64,000 nt of DNA from Microbacterium sp. SD291 (GTDB lineage Bacteria; Actinomycetota; Actinomycetes; Actinomycetales; Microbacteriaceae). Below, in pieces: positions 44,861-54,869 of the stretch (within the stretch, counting starts at the first letter, position 1; each line of letters begins with the position of its first letter). The stretch spans positions 123,532 through 187,531 of the forward strand of contig NZ_JADIJR010000003.1 in NCBI RefSeq assembly GCF_017355365.1, read 5' to 3'. The position numbers and the translations under genes are program-made. The notes below the pieces were generated by a model. That model worked only from the letters and a program-made list of their open reading frames with translations, was not told where the DNA came from and made no database searches.

Positions 44861-45811
44861 TCAGGCGCTCGCACCGAGCACGCGCTCGGCATCGCGCACA
44901 TCAGCCTTCATCTGATCCTTCAGCTTCTCGATCCCCTCGAAGGCGACCATGCCGCGAAGCCGCTGCACGAACTCGACCGTCACGTCGTGGCCGTACAGAT
45001 CGAGGCTGCTCTCACCGATCACGTGCGCCTCCACCTGCCGTTCGAGCACGTCGTCGAACGTCGGGTTCGTGCCGACCGAGATCGCCGCCGGATGCCGGAT
45101 GCCGGTGTCGTGATCGACCAGCCAGCCCGCGTACACGCCGTCGGCAGGCACGAAGGAGTCGACGATCGCTGACAGGTTGGCGGTGGGGAACCCGAGTGCC
45201 CGACCCCGCTTCAGGCCGTGCACCACCTCGCCCCGCACGTCGACGAGCCTGCCGAGCACCTCCGCGGCCCTGGCGACGTCGCCCTCCATGAGCAGCTCGC
45301 GGATCCACGTCGAGGAGACCCGCCGCTCGGAGCCCTCGAGGTAGACGTCCGGAACGATCTCCACCGTGAAGCCGTGGCGGGGTCCGAGCTCCCGCAGGAG
45401 GCCGGGCGTGCCCGCTCCCCCGTGCCCGAAGCGGAAGTCCTCGCCGACGAGCACGGTCGACACCTGGAGTGCGCCGACCAGGATGTCGGCCACGAACTCC
45501 TCTGCGCTGCGCGCGGCGAGCTGCTCGTCGAAGGTGAGCACGAGAGTCGCGTCCAGCGCCAGCTCACCGAGCAGTTCCAGCTTGCGCTCGACGGTGACGA
45601 CGTTCTCGGGGCAGCGGTCGGGGCGCAGCACGGCCAGCGGGTTGCGGTCGAAGGTGACGGCGACCGCACGCGCACCGGATGCCGCGGCCCGCTCCTTCAG
45701 CCGCCTGATCACGGCTCGGTGGCCGGCGTGCACACCGTCGAACTTGCCGATCGCGACGACCGAGGGGCCGAAGTCGTCCGGCACCTCATCGGGATGCCGG
45801 AAGACGATCAC
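44861..45811 (-). CDS. ribF: bifunctional riboflavin kinase / FAD synthetase
   Basis: 316 residues, GTG start at 45811 overlapping the stop of the upstream gene by four bases. The FAD synthetase (nucleotidyltransferase) half covers about 1-170: VVAIGKFDGVHAGHRAVIRRL, then VGEDFRFGHGGAG and RRVSSTWIRELLMEG. The riboflavin kinase half covers about 180-310: GEVVHGLKRGRALGFPTANL (the PTAN motif), DGVYAGWLV, and SVGTNPTFDD. It makes FMN and FAD from riboflavin. It is the last gene of the truB operon. Confidence 0.97.
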   Translation of the reverse strand: MIVFRHPDEVPDDFGPSVVAIGKFDGVHAGHRAVIRRLKERAAASGARAVAVTFDRNPLAVLRPDRCPENVVTVERKLELLGELALDATLVLTFDEQLAARSAEEFVADILVGALQVSTVLVGEDFRFGHGGAGTPGLLRELGPRHGFTVEIVPDVYLEGSERRVSSTWIRELLMEGDVARAAEVLGRLVDVRGEVVHGLKRGRALGFPTANLSAIVDSFVPADGVYAGWLVDHDTGIRHPAAISVGTNPTFDDVLERQVEAHVIGESSLDLYGHDVTVEFVQRLRGMVAFEGIEKLKDQMKADVRDAERVLGASA

Positions 45812-46254
45812 GCCTTCACCTCGGCCCGCTCGACCAAGCCCTCCGCGGCGGCCGGGCGGTGCGTGCGCAGCCACCAGATGCCGAAGACCGGGAGCACGAG
45901 CGGGATGAACAGGTAGCCCCGGCCGAACAGGGACCACACCGTGTCGTGCAGGAACAGCTCGGGGTGCAGGAGGCTCAGCGCGCCGATGATCACCACGCCC
46001 GTCAGCTCGAAGACGATCGCGACCCACGCGACCGTGTACCAGCCCCGTCGCCGCGCGAGCACGAGCGCGAGCGTCGCGAGGATGTAGACGAGGGCGGCGA
46101 CCGCGGAGAGCGAGTACGCCAGCGGCGCCTCGTCGAAACGTCGCACGATCTGGACGAAGCTGCGACCGGTCGCGGCAAGCGCCATCACCGCGTACACGAT
46201 GACGAGGACACGGCCGATGCCGGTCATCCTGGAGGAGGGGACGGAGGTGCTCAT
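45808..46254 (-). CDS. integral membrane protein of unknown function
   Basis: 148 residues from the ATG at 46254. An ATG four codons earlier (46266) is also possible. Four membrane helices: MTGIGRVLVIVYAVMALAA, AYSLSAVAALVYILATLALV, VAWVAIVFELTGVVIIGALS and YLFIPLVLPVFGIWWL. The conserved-looking short stretch ATGRSFVQIV follows helix 1. It resembles small membrane proteins found beside ribF in other actinobacteria, but I cannot name the family. Its stop overlaps the ribF start. Confidence 0.75.
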   Translation of the reverse strand: MSTSVPSSRMTGIGRVLVIVYAVMALAATGRSFVQIVRRFDEAPLAYSLSAVAALVYILATLALVLARRRGWYTVAWVAIVFELTGVVIIGALSLLHPELFLHDTVWSLFGRGYLFIPLVLPVFGIWWLRTHRPAAAEGLVERAEVKA

Positions 46255-46310
46255 AGCTTCATCCATCTTAGTTGCGCCCCCGGCCTGCGGCGGCTCAGCG
46301 CCCTGGTCGC

Positions 46311-46679
46311 TCACGCGACCTGGATCGTCCAGATCACCTGCATCCGCCACACCATGATCGCGACGGCGAGGCCGGCGACCCCGAGGATCACGGTGCTCCA
46401 TCTGCTGCGCTCCATGAGCGCCCAGAGCACCGCCCCCACGGGCAGCAGCACGGCTGACACCAGGTACACCCAGAACTCGAGGAGGTCTCCCGTCGGCGGG
46501 TTCCCCGCGAGCGGCGCGACGATCGCGACGATCACCTGCACGACCAGCAGCACCTCGACGAGCGCGAGCGCTCCGACCGTGTAGTCGCTCGGGCGGCGAC
46601 CAGCGAGTCCCGCGACGATGCCGAACACGCCGGCCGCAACGGCGACGACGATCTGCACGATGCTCAGCCACTGGATCAT
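46311..46679 (-). CDS. small membrane protein of unknown function
   Basis: 122 residues, with four predicted membrane helices: VQIVVAVAAGVFGIVAGLAG, VGALALVEVLLVVQVIVAIV, FWVYLVSAVLLPVGAVLWAL and VILGVAGLAVAIMVWRMQVI. Its start overlaps the truB stop by four bases (ATGA), so it is translationally coupled to truB. No family recognised. It is probably a partner of the next membrane protein, which begins about 56 bases on. Confidence 0.75.
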   Translation of the reverse strand: MIQWLSIVQIVVAVAAGVFGIVAGLAGRRPSDYTVGALALVEVLLVVQVIVAIVAPLAGNPPTGDLLEFWVYLVSAVLLPVGAVLWALMERSRWSTVILGVAGLAVAIMVWRMQVIWTIQVA

Positions 46680-47569
46680 CGAGCCGCCTCCGGCATGTTC
46701 ATCGCGCTCTTCAGGTCGTCTCCCCGCTTCTCGACGATCCCGATGAGGACGCCGTCCTCGTCGATGGCCGCAGCGAGGGCCCCCTCGACGCGCGGAGCCT
46801 GCCCGCCGAGGCGCTTGCCGTGCCTCAGGTCCCTGGCCTCGTCGGCCGACACGGCGAGCGCGTCAAGCACGCGGACGGCCGCGGCGGCAGGCGTGAGCGT
46901 CTGTGCGCCGGCGAGGTCTTCGATGCCGACGGCATCCGTCACGTCGAAGTCGCCGACCCTGGTGCGCCTGAGAGCGGTCAGGTGCCCGCCGACGCCGAGG
47001 CCTGCGCCGAGGTCGCGAGCCAGGGAGCGGATGTACGTGCCGGACGAGCAGTCGACGACCACGTCGAGGTCGAAGACGCCTTCGCCTCTTCGGTGCGCGA
47101 TCACGTCGAACCTCGAGACGGTGACCTGCCGCGCGGCGAGGACCACCTCCTCCCCCGCTCGCACACGGTCGTAAGCCCGCCTGCCGTCGACCTTGATCGC
47201 GGAGACGGAGCTGGGAACCTGCGAGATGGCGCCGGTGAGGGCGCGGATGCCGTCGGCGACGCGCTCATCGGTCACGCCGTCCCAGGAGCCGTCGGGCGCC
47301 GTGGTGAGGATCTCGCCCTCGGCGTCGTCGGTGCTGGTGGACTGGCCGAGCCGGATGGTCGCCTGATACGTCTTGTCGGCGCCGACGATGTAGGTGAGCA
47401 GCCGCGTGGCGCCCTCGATGCCCAGCACGAGAAGCCCCGTCGCCATCGGGTCGAGAGTGCCCGCGTGGCCGACCTTCCTGGTGCCGAACGCGCGGCGCGT
47501 GCGCGCGACGACATCGTGGCTGGTCAGTCCAGCAGGCTTGTCGACGAGAAGGATGCCGGGCGAGACCAT
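46676..47569 (-). CDS. truB: tRNA pseudouridine(55) synthase
   Basis: 297 residues, ATG start at 47569. It converts U55 to pseudouridine in the T loop of tRNA. GILLVDKPAGLTSHDVV and KVGHAGTLDPMATGLL contain the catalytic Asp40. TYQATIRLGQSTSTDDAEGE, the Tyr in RRAYDRVRAGE and GTYIRSLARDLG are the remaining family motifs. A C-terminal PUA-like region (about 225-297) is shortened. It is the first gene of a four-gene operon ending in ribF, whereas in many bacteria truB directly follows rbfA. Confidence 0.97.
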   Translation of the reverse strand: MVSPGILLVDKPAGLTSHDVVARTRRAFGTRKVGHAGTLDPMATGLLVLGIEGATRLLTYIVGADKTYQATIRLGQSTSTDDAEGEILTTAPDGSWDGVTDERVADGIRALTGAISQVPSSVSAIKVDGRRAYDRVRAGEEVVLAARQVTVSRFDVIAHRRGEGVFDLDVVVDCSSGTYIRSLARDLGAGLGVGGHLTALRRTRVGDFDVTDAVGIEDLAGAQTLTPAAAAVRVLDALAVSADEARDLRHGKRLGGQAPRVEGALAAAIDEDGVLIGIVEKRGDDLKSAMNMPEAAR

Positions 47570-47597
47570 CCCTCAAGCCTATTGCGCGGCGGGCCGC

Positions 47598-48242
47598 TCA
47601 GCCGCACACCTCGTACGACGGCTCGGAACGGGTGGTGACGGTCACGTCGGAGGCCGCACTCTCCCCTTCGCGGAACTCGAAGAAGACATGGGCCTCGGCG
47701 TCGCCGTCGAGCATGATCCAGGTGCCGCCGCCGATCTGCGCCGTGCCCTCCTGCGCATCGGGGTGCTGTTCGAGCACCTCCTCGTTCGTCGCGCCGAGTC
47801 CGAGCCCGTCCGCCGTCACAGGGCCCACGCCTTCGACCGTCCCCTCGGCCTCGCGGTGCACCGAGATCTCTCCGATCGGGGAGGTCTCGCTCTCAGTCCC
47901 TCGCACGAAGAAGATGCCGTACCCGGCATCCGCATCGCTCCACCACGCCGTCCAGGCGCAGTTCTCGGTGTCGTTGCGCCAGGTGTCCGGCAGCTCGCCG
48001 AGAGTGGCGGCGAGATCTCCGCCGATCTCGATCGGCCCCACACCCGCGTCGCTGATGATCCACGTCGAGGGGTCCGCAGGGTCGGGCTCCGCCGGGGTGC
48101 TCGGCTCCGTGCTCGGCTCTGCGGACGGTTCCTGCGTCGGCGTCGATGTCGGCATCTCGCCGGTCGATGTCGGCGCGCAGCCGACGAGGCCGACGAGCGC
48201 CACAGTCGATACCGCGAGGATGCTGCTGTGCTTCCATTTCAT
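47598..48242 (-). CDS. putative secreted lipoprotein, unrecognised
   Basis: 214 residues. The signal peptide MKWKHSSILAVSTVALVGL leads to the lipobox LVGC (Cys22). A Ser/Thr/Pro/Glu-rich linker (about 25-60) precedes a compact acidic domain of about 150 residues with TENCAWTAWWSDA and a C-terminal Cys (YEVCG), which may form a disulfide. No family is recognised. The STPE linker suggests it spans peptidoglycan before the domain. It is divergent from mutY. Confidence 0.75.
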   Translation of the reverse strand: MKWKHSSILAVSTVALVGLVGCAPTSTGEMPTSTPTQEPSAEPSTEPSTPAEPDPADPSTWIISDAGVGPIEIGGDLAATLGELPDTWRNDTENCAWTAWWSDADAGYGIFFVRGTESETSPIGEISVHREAEGTVEGVGPVTADGLGLGATNEEVLEQHPDAQEGTAQIGGGTWIMLDGDAEAHVFFEFREGESAASDVTVTTRSEPSYEVCG

Positions 48243-48292
48243 GCGATGCCCCTTGTCTCCGGTCCGGTGCGGCAGTCGCCTAGGCTGTCGGG

Positions 48293-49210
48293 GTGTCCCT
48301 GATGCCGACTCCCGCCCCGTCGGGGATGCCGCGTCTTCCGGAATGGTACCGAGGGGCCGCTCGCGATCTGCCGTGGCGACGGGCGAAGTTCCATAACGAT
48401 TACGGGGCCTGGGGCACTCTGGTCAGCGAGTTCATGCTGCAGCAGACACCCGTGATCAGGGTGATCCCGCACCTGCAGGCGTGGCTCGCCCGGTGGCCGA
48501 CACCACGCGAGATGGCGGCGGCCGCGCCCGCCGACGTCGTGCAGCAGTGGGCGAACCTCGGCTATCCGCGGAGGGCGCTGTGGTTGCATCGTGCCGCTGT
48601 CGAGATCACCGAGCGGCACGACGGCGTCGTCCCGCGCGATGTCGATGCGTTGCTCGCGCTGTCCGGGATCGGCGACTACACAGCCAGGGCCGTCGCGGTG
48701 TTCGCCTACGGCGACCGGCATCCGGTCGTCGACACGAACACGCGCAGGGTGCTCGCGAGGGCGATCCTCGGCCTTGCTCACCCCGCTCCCCCGTCGCGCC
48801 GCGATCTCGCGCTCATGGAATCGCTGCTGCCTGCATCGGCCGCCGAGTCGGCCGTGTTCAACGCGGCGGCGATGGAACTGGGCGCCACGGTGTGCACGGC
48901 GCGCGCGCCCCGATGCGAGGCGTGTCCGCTGCTCGGCTCGTGCGCCTGGGTGGGCGCCGGCCGGCCGGATACCGGCGACACCCGCCGGCGCCAGGCGACG
49001 TACGAGGGCTCGGATCGCCAGGCGAGAGGGGCCGTGCTCCGGATGCTGCGCGAAGCCGCGCCGGCGGGCGTCCTGCTCGACGCGGTGCTGCCCGAATGGC
49101 CCGACCGGCGCCAGCGTGACAGGGCGATCGACTCGCTCATCTCCGACGGGCTGGCCGAGGCCGACGGAGAGATGCTCTCGCTGCCGCGCCGGGGCGATCA
49201 GGCGTACTGA
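48293..49210 (+). CDS. mutY: A/G-specific adenine DNA glycosylase
   Basis: 305 residues, GTG start at 48293. It removes adenine paired with 8-oxoguanine. Catalytic Glu46 sits in VSEFMLQQTPV. The helix-hairpin-helix is LSGIGDYTARAV, with Asp147 in VVDTNTRRV. The [4Fe-4S] cluster is Cys201-x6-Cys208-x2-Cys211-x5-Cys217. The C-terminal NUDIX-like 8-oxoG recognition domain of E. coli MutY is absent; only about 85 residues follow the cluster. Such short forms are common in actinobacteria. Its stop overlaps the convergent LuxR gene by 13 bases. Confidence 0.95.
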   Translation: MSLMPTPAPSGMPRLPEWYRGAARDLPWRRAKFHNDYGAWGTLVSEFMLQQTPVIRVIPHLQAWLARWPTPREMAAAAPADVVQQWANLGYPRRALWLHRAAVEITERHDGVVPRDVDALLALSGIGDYTARAVAVFAYGDRHPVVDTNTRRVLARAILGLAHPAPPSRRDLALMESLLPASAAESAVFNAAAMELGATVCTARAPRCEACPLLGSCAWVGAGRPDTGDTRRRQATYEGSDRQARGAVLRMLREAAPAGVLLDAVLPEWPDRRQRDRAIDSLISDGLAEADGEMLSLPRRGDQAY

Positions 49211-51303
49211 CCCGTGCGGTGCGCGAGCACCGTCAGCTCGAGACGGGTGCGCACCTCCAGCTTGACGAAGACCCTTCCGAGGTGCACCTCGACGGTTCGC
49301 ACCGAGACGCTCAGCGCCTCTCCGATGTCGCGATTCGTGGCGCCGCCCACGACCAGCATCGCCACCTCGAGCTCGCGCGCCGTCAGCATCGCCTCCCACA
49401 TGCTCCGGCATGCGGACAGCGGGTCGGCGATCGCCTGTGCGCTGCCGGTCACCGGGTCCACGCGGGCGAGCCGTTCATCGACCGCGTGCGCCCATGCCGC
49501 CGCGCCCGCCACCTCGAACAGGCCCCGAGCGGTCCTCAGGTGCGAGCGGCCGGCGGCGTGATCCTCGCGGATGACGGCGCGGATGCCGAGCATCGTCTCG
49601 ACGCGGGCCCTGGCGAAGGGTGAGAAGAGCGAGCGTGCGGCGTCGACGATGTTCGGACCATCGGCTCGCCAGCGCGAATCGGGCGTGGTCGCGATCCGCG
49701 TCATGAGGTGATGGGCGAGCGCCGCGTCGGGCGGCTCGATCCGCCTGCCGGAGGACGGGACGCCGTCCGGGCCAAGCGCCATCTCCTCCAGCCCGGGAAC
49801 CGACAGCGACGCCTGCGGAGCGCCGCGATCGCTCCACAGCCGCAGGTAGGACGACGCCTCCTCGAACGATCCCGCGAGGTAGGAGCGGATGCCGCGGTCG
49901 ACGAACCGGTCGATGCGCAGGGCCGCGGGCAGCGCCCCGGTCAGCGACAGGGCGAACGGGCCGAGTCGCCCGAGCACCGCGAGATCGAGACGGCGCGCGA
50001 GGATCACGCCGAGACCGGCGAAGGGCAGCGCGACGGGGAGTTCGCACGACGCCCGCAGCAGGTTGTCGCGTGCCACGCCGAGATCACCGCGCCACACGAG
50101 CAGCAGCGCCTCCACGACGGCACGGTACGCCTTCACGATCGGGCTGTGCTCGAATCCCGCGACGAAGGGATCGACCTCAGTTCCGATGCCCGATTCGGAG
50201 ACCGCGAGCACCCGGAGGCCGCCGTCGATGTCCCCCGTCATCGCAGAGCGGAGGGCCTGCAGTAGCCCTCCCGTGAGCGGACCGGATCCCGCGGCATCCC
50301 CCGCCTCCCCCTCGCCGGCGATCAGCCAGGCGAGGGAGACGACCGGATCACGGAGATCCTGTTCGGCGCCGACCCTGGCACAGCCCTCCCTGAGCGCATC
50401 GAGCCACGAGCGCATCCGGCGGCGATCGCCGCGCTCCGCGCACAGCACCGCGCCGAGGGCCGCTGCGCGCGCCCAGCCGTACCAGTCCTCGCGGTCGTCG
50501 GTGCTCGGCCGGAGGGAACCCGGTTCCACGTCCGGCACCGCCCCGTGAAGATGCGCCTGAGCGACGATGAGGGCGCCGAGCCCCTGCAGCCGGTACCGCT
50601 CAGCCCCATCGGAGAACAGCGACCCCAGCCACGCGGCCGCCTCGGTCGCGTACCCGGCCGCGATGGAGGTCGCCCCGGCAACGAGGCGCGCCTCATCGAG
50701 GTCGCGCCCCTCCGCGTGCGCCGCGGCCTCGGCCGCCAGCAGCAGGGCACGATCCTGGTGGCCCGCCTCAGACAGCTCCCGCGCTATCCTGGTGAGTTCC
50801 GGAGCGGTGGCGGGTTCGGCTTGCAGCGACGCCCTCGCGCGGTGCCAGTCCGCGCTCACGCGATCCTCTCGCGCGTCGAAGACGGCGCTCAGCCGCTCGT
50901 GGACGCTCGCCTCCGCCGACGGCGGAGTGCTCGCGCGGATCCAGACGAGCAGGAGCGGATCCCGCAGCCGCACCCGGCCGGCGCGCACGCGCAGATGACG
51001 GCCGGCCGCGCTCGTCGCGATCTCCTCGGCTGAGCGCCCGTCGAACGCGAGCAGCGGAGCGAGATCGTCATCGAGGCGGACCGCGGCGGCGACGAGCAGA
51101 TCGAGATCGCGCGGCGGCAGGTCCATGCTGTCGTAGCGGACCTCGATCGAGGCGACCATCGGCAGCGGCGACGGCAGCGGTCGCAGCCCCTGGCGCTGAG
51201 CCGGATCGAGCCGCAGTGCGACGTCGCGGATCGTCACCTGATCGCCGCCGAGCTCGGCGAAGAGCCTGGCCGCGATGTGCGGGGCACAGCCGACGTCGTT
51301 CAC
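49198..51303 (-). CDS. LuxR-family (LAL/MalT-like) regulator lacking the NTPase core
   Basis: 701 residues from the GTG at 51303. The C-terminal LuxR helix-turn-helix (about 638-695) reads LTARELEVAMLVVGGATNRD, IGEALSVSVRTVEVHLGRVF. The middle is TPR-like helical repeats. The N-terminus (about 1-140) resembles the end of the LAL AAA+ region (RFAEL-type GG-x-P, then LPMVASIEVRYDSMDLPPRD and LRDPLLLVWI), but no Walker A or B precedes it. The frame is open a little further upstream without a conventional start, and no P-loop is seen there. It is either truncated or a natural NTPase-less form. Confidence 0.85.
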   Translation of the reverse strand: MNDVGCAPHIAARLFAELGGDQVTIRDVALRLDPAQRQGLRPLPSPLPMVASIEVRYDSMDLPPRDLDLLVAAAVRLDDDLAPLLAFDGRSAEEIATSAAGRHLRVRAGRVRLRDPLLLVWIRASTPPSAEASVHERLSAVFDAREDRVSADWHRARASLQAEPATAPELTRIARELSEAGHQDRALLLAAEAAAHAEGRDLDEARLVAGATSIAAGYATEAAAWLGSLFSDGAERYRLQGLGALIVAQAHLHGAVPDVEPGSLRPSTDDREDWYGWARAAALGAVLCAERGDRRRMRSWLDALREGCARVGAEQDLRDPVVSLAWLIAGEGEAGDAAGSGPLTGGLLQALRSAMTGDIDGGLRVLAVSESGIGTEVDPFVAGFEHSPIVKAYRAVVEALLLVWRGDLGVARDNLLRASCELPVALPFAGLGVILARRLDLAVLGRLGPFALSLTGALPAALRIDRFVDRGIRSYLAGSFEEASSYLRLWSDRGAPQASLSVPGLEEMALGPDGVPSSGRRIEPPDAALAHHLMTRIATTPDSRWRADGPNIVDAARSLFSPFARARVETMLGIRAVIREDHAAGRSHLRTARGLFEVAGAAAWAHAVDERLARVDPVTGSAQAIADPLSACRSMWEAMLTARELEVAMLVVGGATNRDIGEALSVSVRTVEVHLGRVFVKLEVRTRLELTVLAHRTGQYA

Positions 51304-51466
51304 GAGCAGGGTCTCGAGCGTCGCCAGAAGCCTCTCCGGTGCCGGTGCCGGCCTTTCGTGCGCACTGTGGACGTCGATGCTGATCCCCCCTCAGCCGAGC
51401 GAGGGCGGCGCTGCCTTCGCAAGTGCGCTCAGGCTAGCAAAATCCGCGTTCGGAATGCCAGGGTTC

Positions 51467-51494
51467 CAGGATGCCGCCCGCGGGCGGCATCCTG
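51467..51494. terminator. terminator after rbfA
   Basis: A perfect 28-base palindrome (CAGGATGCCGCCCG and its exact complement) four bases beyond the rbfA stop. It ends the nusA-ylxR-infB-rbfA operon before the LuxR gene. Confidence 0.85.
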
Positions 51495-51498
51495 TGGA

Positions 51499-51933
51499 TC
51501 ACTCGTCGTCTTCGATCTCCCGCGGCTTCACGTACGGGTCCGCGTCGCCCGCGTGCACGGCGCCGGCGGCGATGCCTGCCACTGCCGCATCGCGCTCCTG
51601 AGCCTCGCGCAGCAGCGCGGAGATGTGGTCCGCGTTCTCGGGGAGCGCATCGGGGATGAACTCCAGAGTCGGCACGAGACGCGTGCTGAGCCGTCGTCCC
51701 ACCTCGCTGCGGAGCATCCCGGTCGCCGATGCCAGCGCGGCGCCGCTGGCGACGCGCTCCTCCTCGGTGCCGAGCACCGTGAAGAACACCGATGCATGCT
51801 GCAGATCGCCGCTCACGCGGACGTCGGTGAGCGTGACGAATCCGAGGCGCGGGTCGCGCAGCCCCTTCTCCAGCCGCTCGGCGAGGATCACACGGATGCG
51901 ATCGGCGAGACGGGCCTGTCGTTCACCAGCCAT
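51499..51933 (-). CDS. rbfA: ribosome-binding factor A
   Basis: 144 residues from the ATG at 51933, with GAGAGGAAG upstream. It helps mature the 30S subunit at low temperature and during 16S processing. MAGERQARLADRIRVILAER, DPRLGFVTLTDVRVSGDLQH and LEFIPDALPENADHISALL are the KH-type fold signatures of RbfA. It lies 72 bases after infB in the standard actinobacterial order and is the last gene before the terminator. Confidence 0.96.
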   Translation of the reverse strand: MAGERQARLADRIRVILAERLEKGLRDPRLGFVTLTDVRVSGDLQHASVFFTVLGTEEERVASGAALASATGMLRSEVGRRLSTRLVPTLEFIPDALPENADHISALLREAQERDAAVAGIAAGAVHAGDADPYVKPREIEDDE

Positions 51934-52005
51934 TGTTCTCTTCCTCTCCACGAAGCCTTCGGGCGAGGATGCGCAGTGCATCCTCGCCCGAAGATATCGA
52001 ACTGA

Positions 52006-54774
52006 TCAGCCGCGCGGCTTCTCGATGAGCTCGATGGTCTCGATCTCGTCGCCGATCTGAATGTCGTTGAACTTGCCGAGGCCGATACCGGCCTCGTAGT
52101 CCGTGCGAACCTCGGTGACGTCATCCTTGAATCGCTTGAGCGATTCGATGGCCAGGCCGTCCGCGAGGACGACTCCGTCGCGGATGACGCGCGCCTTGGC
52201 GTTTCGCGTGATCGTTCCCGATCGCACGATGACACCGGCGATGTTGCCGAACTTCGAGGAGCGGAACACCTCGCGGATCTCGGCGACGCCCGACTGGACC
52301 TCTTCGTACTCCGGCTTGAGCATTCCCTTGAGGGAGTTCTCGACCTCGTCGATCGCGTTGTAGATCACCGAGTAGAACCGGATGTCCACGCCTTCGCGAG
52401 AAGCACGCTCGCGCGCCTTCGTGTCGGGACGGACGTTGAAGCCCACGATGATCGCGTTGTCGATCGTCGCGAGGTTGACGTCGGACTCGGTGATCGCGCC
52501 GACACCGCGGTGGATGATGCGCAGCTGCACCGAGTCGTCGACCTCGATCTTGAGGAGCGACTCCTCCAGCGCTTCGACGGCACCGGACACGTCACCCTTG
52601 ATGATGAGGTTGAGCGACTCGACCTTGCCCTCTTCGAGTGCGCGGGTGAAGTCCTCGAGCGAGATGCGCTTGCGGGCCTTGGCCAGCTGGGCGTTGCGCT
52701 CGACCGCTTCACGCTTCTCGGCGATCTGGCGGGCCAGGCGGTCCTCGTCGGTGACGAGGAACACGTCACCGGCGCGGGGCACGGAGTTCAGACCCTGCAC
52801 CTGGACCGGACGCGACGGGTAGGCCTCTTCGACCGCATCGCCGTTCTCGTCGACCATCGCGCGGACGCGGCCGTAGGCCGTGCCTGCGACGATCGCGTCA
52901 CCGATCCGAAGCGTTCCGGACTGGATGAGCACCGTGGCGATCGAACCGCGACCCTTGTCGAGCTTCGCCTCGATGGCGACACCACGAGCGGCCTTGTTCG
53001 GGTTCGCCGTCAGGTCGAGACCTGCATCGGCGGTGAGCAGCACAGCGTCCAGAAGGTCCTGGATGCCGGTGTTCGCCCGCGCGGACACGTCGACGAACAG
53101 GACGTCTCCGCCGTACTCCTCGGCGACCAGACCGTACTCGGTGAGCTGCTGGCGCACCTTGGCCGGGTTCGCGTCCGGCTTGTCGACCTTGTTCACCGCG
53201 ACCACGATCGGCACGTTCGCCGCCTGGGCGTGGTTGAGCGCCTCGACCGTCTGCGGCATGATGCCGTCGTCGGCCGCGACCACCAGGATCGCGAGGTCGG
53301 TGACCTGCGCACCACGGGCACGCATGGCGGTGAACGCCTCGTGACCAGGGGTGTCGATGAACGTGATGGCGCGTTCGATGCCCTCGTGCTCGGTCCAGAC
53401 CTGGTAGGCGCCGATGTGCTGGGTGATGCCGCCGGCTTCACCCTCGATGACGTTGGTCTGACGGATCGCGTCGAGGAGTCGGGTCTTACCGTGGTCGACG
53501 TGACCCATGACGGTGACGACCGGGGGACGGATCTCGAGGTCGTCCTCGTCCTCCTCCTCAAGCTCCTGCTCGAGGTTGAGGCCGAAGCCCTCGAGGAGCT
53601 CCTTGTCCTCGTCCTCGGGCGAGACCATCTGGATCTTGTAGCCGAGCTCGGCACCCAGGACCTCGAAGGTCGCCTCGTCCAGCGACTCGGTGGCCGTGGC
53701 CATCTCGCCGAGGTTGAAGAGGATGGTGACGAGGGTTCCCGGCTGCACGGTGTAGCCGGTCAGCGTCTCGATCTTGTCGGCGAAGTCCGCGATGGATGCG
53801 CCACGGCGCATGCGGATGATCTCGCCGTTGCCGCGCGTGACGTTGACGCCGCCGACGACCGGGGCGCTCCGCATCTCGAATTCCTGCCGCTTCGCCCGCC
53901 GCGACTTGCGCTGCTTGCTCTTGCCGCCACCCTTGCCGAAGGCACCTGCGGTGCCACCGCCGGGGCCACGACCGCGACCGCCGCCGCCGCCGGGACGGCC
54001 GGCGAAGCCGCCGCCACCACCCGGGCGTGCGCCGGGACCGGCACCGGGGGCGCCACCGGCACCGCCGGGACGACCGGGGCCGCCGGGACGCTGCTGGAAC
54101 GGTGCGCCGCCGGGACGCCCGCCCTGCCCGCCGCGCGGAGCGCCGGGACGAGTGGCACCGGGACGAGGCGCGCCCGGACGCGGCGCGCCGGGACGAGGCG
54201 CCTGCGGACGCGGGATGTTGCCGGGGGTCGGACGCTGGCCCATGCCCTGCGCCGAGGCGAAGGGGTTATTGCCGGGGCGAGGACCAGCGGGACGCTGACC
54301 CATCCCCTGCGCCGAGGAGAACGGGTTGTTGCCCGGGCGCGGTGCACCCGGCGTGGGTGCGGCGCCGTCGGCCGGCTTGGGAGCGGCAGGAGCGGCAGGT
54401 GCCGTGGTCTCCGCCGCGGCCTGCGCGGGAGCCGGGGCCGGGGCCGGGGCCTCGGGCGCAGCAGGCGCTGCGGGCGCGGGTGCCTCCGGAGCGGGCTTGG
54501 GGCCGGGCTTCGGGCCCGGGGTGGGTGCACCGGGCCTCGCGGCGGGCTTGGCAGCCTGCTTGGCGGCGGGCTTCGCAGCCGGGGCCGCGTCAGCGGACGG
54601 CTTCAGCGAGGCGTCGGCCTCGATCGCCGCGCGCAGCTTGCGCGCCACCGGCGGTTCGATGGTCGAAGACGGGCTCTTGACGAACTCTCCGAGTTCCTTG
54701 AGCTTTGCAAGTGCGATCTTGCTGTCGACGCCGAGTTCGGCGGCGATCTCGTGTACGCGTGGTTTGGCAGCCAC
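52006..54774 (-). CDS. infB: translation initiation factor IF-2
   Basis: 922 residues from the ATG at 54774. It places initiator tRNA on the 30S subunit. An N-terminal IF2-N domain (1-55) and a long Pro/Ala/Gly/Arg-rich linker (about 55-300) precede the GTPase core (about 420-590): G1 [12 protein letters not shown]3 DTPGHEAF, G4 NKVDKPDA and G5 SARANTGI. Domains II-IV and the C2 initiator-tRNA domain follow ([20 protein letters not shown]). The linker contains direct repeats. It is translated after ylxR. Confidence 0.98.
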   Translation of the reverse strand: MAAKPRVHEIAAELGVDSKIALAKLKELGEFVKSPSSTIEPPVARKLRAAIEADASLKPSADAAPAAKPAAKQAAKPAARPGAPTPGPKPGPKPAPEAPAPAAPAAPEAPAPAPAPAQAAAETTAPAAPAAPKPADGAAPTPGAPRPGNNPFSSAQGMGQRPAGPRPGNNPFASAQGMGQRPTPGNIPRPQAPRPGAPRPGAPRPGATRPGAPRGGQGGRPGGAPFQQRPGGPGRPGGAGGAPGAGPGARPGGGGGFAGRPGGGGGRGRGPGGGTAGAFGKGGGKSKQRKSRRAKRQEFEMRSAPVVGGVNVTRGNGEIIRMRRGASIADFADKIETLTGYTVQPGTLVTILFNLGEMATATESLDEATFEVLGAELGYKIQMVSPEDEDKELLEGFGLNLEQELEEEDEDDLEIRPPVVTVMGHVDHGKTRLLDAIRQTNVIEGEAGGITQHIGAYQVWTEHEGIERAITFIDTPGHEAFTAMRARGAQVTDLAILVVAADDGIMPQTVEALNHAQAANVPIVVAVNKVDKPDANPAKVRQQLTEYGLVAEEYGGDVLFVDVSARANTGIQDLLDAVLLTADAGLDLTANPNKAARGVAIEAKLDKGRGSIATVLIQSGTLRIGDAIVAGTAYGRVRAMVDENGDAVEEAYPSRPVQVQGLNSVPRAGDVFLVTDEDRLARQIAEKREAVERNAQLAKARKRISLEDFTRALEEGKVESLNLIIKGDVSGAVEALEESLLKIEVDDSVQLRIIHRGVGAITESDVNLATIDNAIIVGFNVRPDTKARERASREGVDIRFYSVIYNAIDEVENSLKGMLKPEYEEVQSGVAEIREVFRSSKFGNIAGVIVRSGTITRNAKARVIRDGVVLADGLAIESLKRFKDDVTEVRTDYEAGIGLGKFNDIQIGDEIETIELIEKPRG
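54120..54340 (-). repeat. infB: coding repeats in the IF-2 linker
   Basis: Two copies of [14 protein letters not shown] (second with FASAQ) and several PRPGAP-type units are encoded here. They make the IF-2 linker a low-complexity Pro/Gly/Arg segment, and the DNA shows matching near-perfect direct repeats. Such linkers vary in length between related strains. Confidence 0.8.
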
Positions 54775-54869
54775 AATTCTCCTGTCTGGGTCGGTCGGCC
54801 CCAGGCAGGGCAGACCACTAGTCGCGGACGGGACTCATTTCGAGCCGTTCACTTTGTTTCCATAGCCGT

